DNA of 64,000 nt from assembly GCA_003024785.1 (NCBI GenBank), contig PUQB01000017.1, positions 124,001 to 188,000 on the forward strand, given 5' to 3'. Below the pieces are notes generated by a model. That model did not search any database, was not told the origin of the DNA, and saw only the letters and a list, made by a program, of their open reading frames with translations. The DNA comes from Selaginella tamariscina. Lineage: Eukaryota; Streptophyta; Lycopodiopsida; Selaginellales; Selaginellaceae. The first letter of the stretch is position 1. The number at the start of each line of letters is the position of its first letter. This document shows, piece by piece, positions 12,498 to 23,985 of this stretch. The translations under genes were made by a program, and so were the position numbers.

Positions 12498-14278
12498 TGG
12501 ATAATATGTATTTAAATTTCATATTTAAAATATATCAATTTAGTTTAGCATGTTTATATTTTATATTGTTGTGTATATAAAATATAACATATTAATCTCG
12601 CATAAAAAATTTACATGGGGTATAATGAAGTGATATCTGTATAACTATTGACATGTATAGGATTATAAAGCAACACACACACACACACACACATATTCAA
12701 ATGTCTATATACGAAGACAAACATGTCTCGATATATATATGTAACAGACTTATAACTTGTTATCTATGTTAGATAGGAGAGCTGCAAGTTATAAAGAGAT
12801 TGTATTTATTTATTTTATTTATAACTATACATTACAAAGTTTTAATTTTTATATTAAATTAAATAATATATTATACATTATATATGTGTATGCATAAACA
12901 CAATACATATAATATATCATAATTTCACTAAAATTTAAATAAGAGAGTGAATTAAAATATATTCACAAAATTTTAATTTAAATGTGTGAATTTTAATAAT
13001 TAAATTTACTTAAAGTGTTAGTCAAAACTATACATAATAAGGTTAATTAATTATAGTTAGTTATTAGCTAGCTATAAAATATTATACAGATAAAATACTT
13101 ATTATTACAATTCTTTTTACCTTTAATCAATATAAAACTAGTTGCTTTAGTTAATATAAATATAATTTGTTACAGCTACTTTTTTTTATATTAAATAAAG
13201 CAAAACATATTGTAAATTTATAATATATTTTCACTTTTATATTTATTCATAGTTTATGTTTAATAATAATTAATTATGATTTCTTTCGAAAAGCTCCTTC
13301 AAAAGACGTATAGATTTACATATGTTGCACATATATTTACAAATATATACATACAAAATAATATGCACGCTTATGTTTACAAACGGTGTATACACATACT
13401 TGTATAACAACATCTACACAGGCTATACACATACAAATACTTGAATATAAGCAACACTATACATTGTTTGAAGTAACTAAATGTATATATGTATTTTATT
13501 TTATTTTTATTTTTATTTTTATTTTTTTATTTTTTTTTTTTGTTTAACTTGTTTTATTATATTGAAATAAGAATTCACGTAATTGATATATAAAAAATAA
13601 AATAAAAATAAAAACTATAATAATTACATCTCAAGTCTCCAGTATAAAGAGACTCACTATTTTTAAAAGTTTCAGTTAAGTTACAGTTACTTAATAATTT
13701 AAAACCACATTATAATGTGTACATGTGGTGTGTTGTAATTTTAGTAATTGTTTATTTACACAATTAAGCAATATAGACTCATAAAATATACTAAGAATAT
13801 ACCAATTCTAAATTATATATGTGAAGATGGCATATAGAGATATATTAAATGAATCACATATTCACATATGAATTTTTATTTTCTTTTCTATTAATTTATC
13901 ATATTATTTTAATAATATTATAAAATACATTTTAATTTTGTGAAATCCGTAAACATAAATGCTTTCTTATACAAATACCAATATAAACGATATTTTTTTC
14001 TATTAATTTATTATACTATTTTATTAATATACATTTTAATTTTGTGAAGTCTAAATGCTTTAGAGCATTGTGTTGTAGAAAGAAAATAAGTATACACATA
14101 GATACACCTGTATATATAGGAATCTCTATACTTATATAGATCAAGAATAACAATTGGGTTAATGGTCCAACTTAAAAACAAATTTACAATAGAACATATA
14201 TATCAACTTTAACTACTGTGTAAGCATAAGATAGGTGTATATAAGATATACACTGGTATACACATAACATCTCTGTTT

Positions 14279-14329
<51 letters not shown>

Positions 14330-14400
14330 TTCATAAGTTAGATAGACAAGTTAAAGCCTCTGCATGATACAAAATGTGGGGAAAAACTATAGTAAGAGGA
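10071..14400. other. AT-rich intergenic DNA, second copy of the tRNA-Ala repeat block
   Basis: No gene found. 10.07-10.68 kb matches 4.02-4.86 kb, and about 10.69-13.46 kb matches 5.10-7.01 kb, in the same order and direction. Inside it, 12055-12085 contains three TTAGGG-like words (AATTAGGGTTCTACTTAGGG). (CA)n runs lie near 12463-12493, 12673-12693 and 14279-14300, and an A/T-run patch near 13490-13545. Confidence 0.65.
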
Positions 14401-14403
14401 AGT

Positions 14404-14613
14404 TTACCTGTAATCAGTAAACTCACGGGGTTTAGCCTTGTTAACCTCACGCTCCCCGTCCTCTGTCATTATTTCGACGTCTCTCATATCCCGCTTTAGC
14501 ACAGCCGCCAGTCGGGATATTGCCTCTGTTTGCTTGCGTAACACCTGTTTGAATAATAAAAGCATAAGTAAACTTACACATAAACGACAGAGAGAGAGCG
14601 ACAGAGCGAGGGG

Positions 14614-14646
<33 letters not shown>

Positions 14647-15692
14647 TTACCTCTTGAATATCACTTAAGCTTTGCTCATCAAGTTGGCCTGGTAAGAGAG
14701 GAGCATTTCCCACACCTAGATGCATAGATTATATATTAAGTGTATGCATGTGGAAAAGCCTGTGTGTGTACAGACCTGCACGTAGGCGTGATATTGATAA
14801 GACCGAATCCACTCTCCTGGGAAGCTCTGTAGTCGGTTGCAACTAAAATATGTAACACATTAGTAATATATTTACAAACTTGATAGCGTCATGTGTACTG
14901 CAAGATGCATATAGGCATGCATGTTGTGCATACACGTAAATTGCTAGTTAATATGTACATTGATACACATACGTATAGGAGACGTATATATATATACGAA
15001 AATAGAGATTATAATATGATACGTTAAACGGGATTACTACCATTTATAGCATAAAATATGGTTAATTACCTGTCGAGCTAAATTACGCAGCTTCTCTCCT
15101 AAAAGAGTCTCTGACCTTGTTAATGGCATTCGTAATCCCTTTGCTTCAAGAATTTCGATTATCCTCGTAAGCTGTAGAATGAGTACTTTTATAGATATTT
15201 ATCTTAATATAACACACATAGACGTATATATAAGATAATTGCACACAGGCCTGTGTGTGTACATCAGACACACCAATATCTCTACAAAATAGACCATATA
15301 GGGACATGCATGTGTGCGCGTGGCGCGCGTGTGTTATACCTTTAAGAGTTGTCTCTGTATTTGTTGCTCTTTCACTCTTAGACGTTGAAGCCAAGGACGT
15401 GTAATAACTTGGAAATGTCTTTGCAACTGCCAAATAAATACAACCATACACACTTCTTGAGAGAGAGAGAGAGACTTACGAGCTTCACGTTACTCTCCGT
15501 GGCTTGCAACCTTTTCATGTCGGATGAAATAGCCTCGTCTTGTAGCTGCATAAACAATGAAGTGTGAGTATATAGAATTGATTAGTTGTATTACATCAAA
15601 ACATTATTATAATGTTGATAAAAAATATAATTGATATTTATCACCTTTACATGTGTTTCCGATATGCTTATAGATTTATATGTCAGTGCGAT

Positions 15693-15727
<35 letters not shown>

Positions 15728-18616
15728 TTTATTTGTGTGTGCGTGTTGCATGTGTGTGTCGTGTGCATGTACCTGAAGCCGTTTAGAAAGATCCTTAAAT
15801 CCCAGTATTAACTCAGGGTACAAACGCTCTCTGTCTTCGGTTTCCATAGCTTCTAGTTTATTCATTGCCTCAGCCCACATTATCTGCACATTATCGCAAA
15901 GATTCAAGAACTATTTAAGAAACTGTGTATGTATGTGTGTGAGATATAACACAATAACACATTGTTTCAGTACATATACAACAAATATACACATCTATAT
16001 TAAACATACATATATAATACATACTATTAAGCATAATAAAACGTGCTTACATCAGACACGCCAGGAGGTTTCGAACGTTGAGAAGACTCCGTCACACTAA
16101 GCAGCAGATGCTACAAATTAAAGAGAAAGCATCAAATTAGTAAGTTTGAGTCAATTTATACATGTGCATATGTATAGGAAAGAAGAAGTTACGCACACGC
16201 ACGCACAAACACACAGACGCACGCTGTGAATAATGGAAAATATATTATTAAGAACATTACCCACCTTAAATGTGTAGAAATTGTTAGGAGTATCATCCCT
16301 ATAGGCCTCAAAAATTTGCTGCAAAATTAAGTTATAAAAGAAAAACATAAAATCAACAACAAATATGTCTGTATATTCACATATATTCATATACGTGCAT
16401 AGGTACGTAATGAACATCTACACACGCACACACATATTACCTGGATTTCTCTCTCTGGAAGGGGTGTAGCCAAAGGCGCAACAGGAGCCATTTGCGTGGT
16501 CAATCCAGTGTTGTACATAGGCTGCGGTTGACCAAAAGATGGACTTTGGCCGAATTGGCCAAACCCGGGTTGACCAAATTGACCCTGTGTTTGACCAAAT
16601 TGGCCCTGTATTTGACCAAATTGTCCCTGTGGTTGACCGAATTGACCCTGTGTTTGACCGAAATCCCCTGTGATGGAGTAAACACATTTGACGTTCCTGT
16701 AAGCAAAATGTTAATTATATATATATATGTGTGTGTGTGTGTGTTTTACTATTTGTGTTGTGGATGTGTTTTTACGGGGGAGAGAGAGACAAACACGGAT
16801 ATACATATATGCCATACATACAACATCTGTGCTTATCCAACTAGTGCACACACACCTGTTGCACCAAACAATCCAAAACCCGGTGAAGGAGTTGAACTTG
16901 CAAATGGATTCGGGTTAGAACTGTAAATTAAGTGTTAATTTATATTATAACTAAGTCGATTATATTAAATATTAAGATATCGTAATTACTTAATATTATA
17001 ACAATAGCTAGTAATTGTTAATACAACATACCCAAATGCAGGAGAACTTCCAAAAACATTTGATGGAGTAGAACTGCAAGAGTTGTACCCGTTAGTTTAC
17101 TAAAAAAATACATATTAAATTTTAAAGTTATTAATATGAAGCCATATATTAATGGTATGAATTTGTGGATATACGTGTAGTTATACTTTTCTAATATTAT
17201 ACCCGAATGCTGGACTTGAAGTTCCAAATGTAGGAGCAGAACCAAAAGCAGGCGCTGGCGTAGAACTTCCAATATGTGAAATGTACACGTTAGTACATAT
17301 ATAAGTAATATCGTTATTAATATAAACCCGGTTAATGATATCACTGTTTTAATTATTATATATATGTGATTTTACCCAAATGCAGGAGCTGGAGTTGAAC
17401 TTCCAAAGCCAAATGCAGGAGCCGGTGTAGAACTAACAATATGCAAAAACTTTAGTTCCTTAAATATAACTCATATATTAATATGTTTCTATTCATATCA
17501 CCACACATGCGCACACGCACGCACGCCTCAATATATTATGTGGGGATAGATCTGGAGTAAAACATTAATACTATGTTATAAGTTAGTATAAGTTTCACAT
17601 TGTTATAAAACTATACAAGATTAAGTAATATATATTAAACAAAACATATACATATAATTATACCCAAATGCAGGTGGTGTGTTGAACTTCCAAATGCAGG
17701 AGTTGAACTACCAAATAAGCCACCCCCTGTTTGTGTTCCAAATGCTGGCGTAGACGATCCAAATAAACCTCCTCCAAACATCGAGCTGAATACACAAAAA
17801 TGTGTTATTATACTTCAATTATATCCAAAGAATCAACACTATATTACTGTCATTTCAAAAAGAATATACACCATAACTATTATGGTTGGCATACGTCTTA
17901 TTATATGTATATGTATGTAATACTACTTGATCGTTTGGATAATAATGAAGTTGATATGTGCATATACACACAAGCTGTTGAAATGTACATACTTCTTATT
18001 TTATTAGTAACAGTTCATATAATGTTTATACTGAAGGAAAATACAAAATCTTATAAATGATAATTGATGTTTAACCCAGGAAAGAAGAAAAGAAAGTAAA
18101 CCCAATGACTACATCATGTCCAATAATTCATAAGCTGTATGTGTATACATATGTTATTCGTAACTTTTACAGGTACTAGTATATAAAAAACCCAATTTTT
18201 TAATTATTGAAAAGCCCTCAAAATACTTATATACATAGACATTCTTAATGTGTGTGTGCAAATGATAGATTTTCGCACATACCCACAGTTGAGAATAGCC
18301 AATATATATAGCTACCGTCTGTTCTCATTACAATGTATATATACATATGAAATCTTTCAGAAGAAATACATATCAAAATGCATAAACACACACCCCGCAC
18401 ACAAAACACGAAGCGACATCGTATTTGATGTGTATTATATATATAAAGGAAGTTATTAATACAAAATGCTAATACATATCAAAATGGAAAAATATATAAA
18501 ACACGCACGCACAATTACACATACCCAGTTGAAGCAGGTGTTTGGGGAGTGAAGAATCCGGATCCGAAGCCCGTGGAGGGAGCCGCCGGCGTGGAAGGCG
18601 TACCGAACAGAGACAT
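14404..18616 (-). CDS. NUP54: Nucleoporin Nup54 (p54), FG-repeat nucleoporin, 16 exons
   Basis: Exons in coding order: 18525-18616, 17664-17785, 17376-17432, 17203-17265, 17032-17073, 16856-16920, 16441-16667, 16265-16318, 16051-16110, 15773-15883, 15480-15545, 15340-15426, 15070-15171, 14776-14842, 14651-14715, 14404-14544 (about 473 residues). The N-terminal half is an FG domain: GGGLFGSSTPAFG units, then a GQFGQ-rich exon. After TTQMAPVAPLATPLPEREIQ comes the plant Nup54 helical region: IMWAEAMNKLEAMETEDRER, LILGFKDLSKRLQ, LQRHFQVITRPWLQRLRVKE, RIIEILEAKGLRMPLTR, QLDEQSLSDIQE, VLRKQTEAISRLAAVLKRDM. In the family it joins the central-channel Nup62 complex by coiled coils. Exon 7 is placed at the acceptor at 16667, which keeps frame; another AG 29 bases upstream would not. 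Exon 2 is off frame by one base near its 3' end (TTCAACACACCACC), probably a consensus error. Confidence 0.95.
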
Positions 18617-18712
18617 CGCGCTATAAAACCCTAGACCCCCAAGAACCCTAAAACAATCAATCCCCTGTTTTAGGCTCCTCGGAAACAGAGGAACCCTACT
18701 TAGGGTCCAGGC
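18617..18712. promoter_or_regulatory. Bidirectional promoter between NUP54 and NAGS, with telo-boxes
   Basis: Only 96 bp separate the two ATGs. AAACCCTA at 18626-18633 and AACCCTAAA at 18644-18652 are telo-boxes, a motif known from plant promoters of growth and translation genes. ACCCTACTTAGGGT near 18692 is an inverted pair of similar words. There is no obvious TATA box. Both transcripts must start inside or very close to this stretch. Confidence 0.6.
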
Positions 18713-21240
18713 ATGGCGCTGGCCGCTGGAGGGCAATGTGCGATTCTAGGATGGAGGTCGGACGTAATACCTCTGGAGAGTAAGATGTGTACGCTATACT
18801 TTCGATCACGTAGAGATTCACGCTGTTATATTACCAATAGGTATGTACGTGTATATGTATGTATGTATATATGTGTATGGGTTTTCTATTTATAATAATA
18901 TTTTCTTTCCACAATATAAATGCATTACACACACACACACACACACGGAGACTTCTATGGTGTCGTAGTATACATGAAAACATTATATATATATATATAT
19001 TATATATTATATATATATATATATGAACCATGTATAGACTTTCTTAAGCTTTCTACCAGTGTGTAGCATAGGTACATTTGTCAGATTATATGAAACCAAC
19101 GCACACACACGCCTAATTTTGTACATATCTTTCCTCAAGATGTATACAATAGGTATATCATGTATATATAGTGTATGTAGATTGTATTTTGCGTTATAAT
19201 GTATACATGTTTACACAGATAAGCATGTGATTTCTTTATTATGTTATCCCTATATTGCATGAAAACATTATATATATGTGCATACCAATGCTACACAAAC
19301 ACACACATACACACTCTAAATATTTCACCATTGTGCAGCAATAGCATTCGGATTTCAAGCTCAATGGCATTGAGAAACAGAAGCAGTATGTGAATTGGTT
19401 CAGGGAAGCGTGGCCATACATTCAAGGCCATCGTGGAAGCACATTTTGTTATTGTCATTCCTGGTGAAGTTATTGCAAATCGTTTTGTTCTCGACAACGT
19501 CCTCCAGGTTTGTGTTTGTTTGTGTATGAATGTATACATGTATACATGTATATTATTAATGCAACATATAACTAGGTTCATTGACTATGAAATATTGAGA
19601 TTCTGATTTTATTTATCTATTTATGTTCAGGATGTTGCTCTTCTACATGGACTCGGTATTAAACTTGTGCTTGTCCCTGGAAACATGTTCAAATCGATGC
19701 TCTTCTTCGAGAACGTGGTAAGGTATACTTTAAGTTGTGTGTGCATGGGTGTGTGTGTGTGTGTAGAGTGTTGATATACGTAAACATAATATATCTATTT
19801 TGCATAGAAATCCATACCCGTGTGTGTGTGTTGCTTTTGTGGAATTTGCGGATTTTCATACGGAGCATAGATAATCTACAATTATTCGATAATTATCTAG
19901 TAATTAAACTATAACTTATTAATTTGTAAAGCTGTATTGCAGGTCAAGAGCCAAAATACGTAGGTGCATACAGGGTAACAGATAGTTATGCACTCGACGC
20001 AGCCATGGAAGCTGCCGGGAAGATCCACGTCGACATTGAGGCAAGGCTGTCACGTGGACCGATGGTTCCTATTCTAAGACGTCACGGTGGCACAGCACGG
20101 ACTGGTCTGAGTATCTCAGGAGGAAACTTTCTTTCTGCAAAGGTGTGTGTGTGTGTGTGTGTGTGTGAGGGAGGGAGGGAGGGAGGGAGAGAGTTTATGC
20201 TATTATCTAGGTGTGTTTTATATACTGACCATTATCGATTAATGTATTTGGTAGTGCGCCTTGTGTATATGAACATATTATCAACACTGCCATTAAGTAC
20301 TTCAAGAATTAGTAAACAAGAACTAGTTTGTAGCTGATATAATACTCTTATATTGTATACCTGTTATATACTTGATATATATATATATGTGTGTGTATGT
20401 GTGTGTGTGGTGTGTGTGTTTAATATCAATATTATTTCTGCTGTTAATACAGAGAAGGGGTGTGTTAATGGGATAGATTTCCGGATCAACAGGTGAAGTA
20501 AAAAGGTCGATATTACACGTATACGTCGAGCTTGACTGCAACTGCATTGTTCTTCTCAGCAACCTCGGGTATTTCAGTTGCCGGAAATGGACTAAATTGC
20601 AAGTACGTTTAGTATGGTATACTTTCATCTCTCTAACTCACTTTCATATGTATGTGTGTGTGTGTGTGTAACCATGTGAGTGAACTTAAGAAACCAAAAC
20701 TATGTGAACCAAATATTATGTCAGTTATTTATGTTATTTATAAATTGCTGTTGCAGTACTTATGAAATCGCTATCATGTGCAACTGCTCTTAAGGCAGAT
20801 AAAACTCATGTGTCTATGGACGGCCAATTCTGGATAAATAATACACTTGTTAGATTTATGACACTTCAAGAAGCGGATCAAGCTATTAGAAAACGTATGC
20901 TGCAGAGTTATACTGCTGCAGATTATGTCAAGCTGTTGCTGGTGCAGCTTTCATAAGGTGTAAATGTGTATGTGTGTGGCGTGTATTTATATATATATGG
21001 CTGGTAGTATGATTCACCAAACGGGAATAGTTTGCAAGTGGAACGTGAAGAGATGGGTTTCGCAATTGGTGGTGAAGAGAGGCAAAGCAGAAGAACGGGT
21101 ATTAACGGAGTTAACTGCTGCTGTTTATGCTTGCCGGTAATTGCGTGCATTCTGTGTGCGTGATAGCTTATGTGTAAAGTTATTATAACAAGTATCTTCA
21201 AGAGAATATTACTATTATATATACTACCTAATCATATATA

Positions 21241-21272
<32 letters not shown>

Positions 21273-22470
21273 CTCTCTCTCTCTCCACACACACACGTCA
21301 GAAGGTGTGACTCGTGTTCATCTCTTGGACTCGACGGTGGAAGGAGCCATACTTCTTGAGTTCTACACTCGTGATGGATAGGGACAATGATTTCTAAGTT
21401 CTCTCTCTCTTCTCTCCTCTTCTCTCCTCTCTCTCTCTACTAAGGGACGTTTGTGTGTGCAGTGACATGTACGAAGGCACGGTCGGCAACAAGCTCGATA
21501 TTCCTGGTATCCAGCAACTTCTTCGTCCTTTAGTGGAGAGTGGAGTCTGGTGAGTCGTCCTCGAAGAACAGGTATGTATTCACACACAACACACGAACAC
21601 GAGTTTATGTGTACATCTCTATGTTACTGCTGTATACAGATGCCCATACAACAAGACCTATCTGTGGCATATTCTCTTATTTGATATATATTTTTTTCAG
21701 TTTTTTTAACCTTTTTACATTTATTTTCATAAATACTTGAAGATTTCAAATTTACATGCTTTCTCCCAATGGATCTTATAAGATCATATATCAGATATGC
21801 ACAGCCACTATAATATATAGAAAAAATACCATTTTTAACTATGTTATACAGCTTTTGAAAGAAGGATGCATTCACATAGTGGAGAGAGACGGGTGTTTGA
21901 TAGCGTGTGGTGCTCTATTTCCATATTTTGATGACAAGTGTGGAGAGGTTGCTGCATTTGCTGTTTCTCCTGAATGTCAAGGACTTGGCCAAGGAATAAC
22001 CTATGGTAAGCAACTAATTTAAGTAATTAGTTATTAAATATAAGATAAATATATACAATTATCTTTTTATGTTTAAGTTTATGTATATATATATACTAAC
22101 ATATGTGATAATCCCTTAATTGTATTTGTGCATGTTGTAATCATGTATTTTCACACACCACACATTTATATATAATCTTGTAAGATTAATATTATATATA
22201 TATATTATATTATATATTATATATATATATATTATAATATATATATATGAGAACATGTGAAATTCATTATTTACGTGTTCTCTACAGATTATATTGAGAA
22301 AAAGGCTTCAAGCATAGGCCTTGAAAAGCTATTTCTTTTAACCACACGTACTGCAGACTGGTTAGTACAGACACCACACACACACAACACTCACTCACAC
22401 ACACACAACGCACGTATGTAAAGCTTACGCATTCATTATATAAGCTTATATATTAATACATATGTGGATC

Positions 22471-22501
<31 letters not shown>

Positions 22502-22705
22502 TCTCCACACACACACACACACACGTATTATGCGTGCAGTTTGTGCACAGAGGATTTTCCGAGTGTATTATCGACATGATTCCTGAAATTAGGCGAACAA
22601 AATAAACCTCGCTCGGGCTCAAAATACTACATGAAGACCTTGTCAACTCACAACAGTGATGGTATTCTTACTAATAACAACAGCACAATAATAATTAAAA
22701 TATAA
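18713..22705 (+). CDS. NAGS: Plant N-acetylglutamate synthase, frame broken by many small indels
   Basis: Exons: 18713-18840, about 19345-19507, 19631-19717, 19943-20142, 20453-20602, 20757-20957, 21008-21136, 21302-21397, 21463-21571, 21852-22005, 22288-22360, 22540-22705. The family makes N-acetylglutamate from acetyl-CoA and glutamate, the first step of arginine synthesis, usually in the plastid. Amino-acid-kinase part: [78 protein letters not shown] part: [60 protein letters not shown]. Splice sites look normal throughout, yet most exons need a one- or two-base shift, about a dozen in all (for example an extra T at 19444-19447, an extra C in TTTCCGGATC near 20479, a missing A near 22600). 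I found no clear substitution-type stop. Either a young pseudogene or a poor consensus. Family is certain. Confidence 0.85.
20143..20170 (+). repeat. (GT)n(GGGA)n tract starting at a splice donor
   Basis: The intron after NAGS exon 4 begins directly with an uninterrupted GT run, followed by GAGGGAGGGAGGGAGGGAG to about 20190. The donor GT is the first repeat unit. Confidence 0.85.
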
Positions 22706-23073
22706 AACAGGTTTTTTTCTGTGTAGAGAGAGATAGTTAGAGATTTATAGTCTGTACAAAGAACAACTCAATTTTAGACTACATTATATTCAGTTTAAAG
22801 TGTGTGTATTGTGCGTGTGTGTGTTGTACTAAAGGTTAGAGGTAAGTATGCACTAGCCATGTACTTGTGTTTCAGTCAAATAGAAGCATATACTGTTGGA
22901 TCTTAGTTTTAATAAATAGATACAGTGATATATATCATACGTCATTTGTTTTAATACAGAACGACAGATATACTTAATTATCCAATAGTATTTGTATTTC
23001 TAATGTTTAAATTTTAAAATTTATATTTATAATTGCAATAATATTAGTTAATTGTTCTATATACATTGAAGTT

Positions 23074-23125
<52 letters not shown>

Positions 23126-23953
23126 CAACAGACAAGAATTTAGTAGTGTACATGTGTATACAACCAGGACGTTATGTAGTGAGGTTAAGGCTGTTTAGTT
23201 ATATGTACTACATGTTTCAGTTATGATGTCAATGTGTGTGTGTGTGTGTATCTATATATATATGGAGAGAGAGAGACACACACACACACACATGTGTGTG
23301 TGTGTATATGTTTATATATCTATTTATAGTACAAGATATTGATAAATTAAATAATGGGATTATCAACTAAGAATATTCGCATACAAGCAAAGTATAACTT
23401 TAAAATTATTACGTACTTTATATACAAAATTAACTTTCTAATGTCTTTATATATGAAAATGGTACACTTCTATTAGTATAAATATTTAATAATTCAGTTA
23501 TGTATTGTATTACACACACACACACACACATGTGTGTGTGTGTGTGTTGTGGTGTGGAGCTTGGAAAAACTCTCAAATCCTTTTATATTAAATTACTAAA
23601 GGGAGTATACACTAGAAATTTTAATAAATTAAAAAAATATCAAATTAACATTGATACTGAGGTATATAAACAATACCAAAGTAATTATATTTCTGATATT
23701 AAGTAATCATAACTATGAAAATACACATTATGTATATAGCTAATATCAATACTATAAATGGATTAATTAAATATTAAATGTTATTTGATATAAGCATAAC
23801 TATTAATAAGTATATCAAATGTATAGTATAATCTAATCATTAATATTATATTTACAAATACAATACTTAACATTATGTGTGTATTGTGCGTTAACTCTAC
23901 TATGTACTCAGCCGCTTTTACACAGAATATCTTTTGAACACATAAATATACAT

Positions 23954-23985
<32 letters not shown>

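Noticed and set aside
18713-22705. Programmed frameshifting as the explanation for the NAGS indels
   Set aside because: The shifts differ in direction, size and sequence context and no common slippery motif is seen; sequence error or early decay is simpler.
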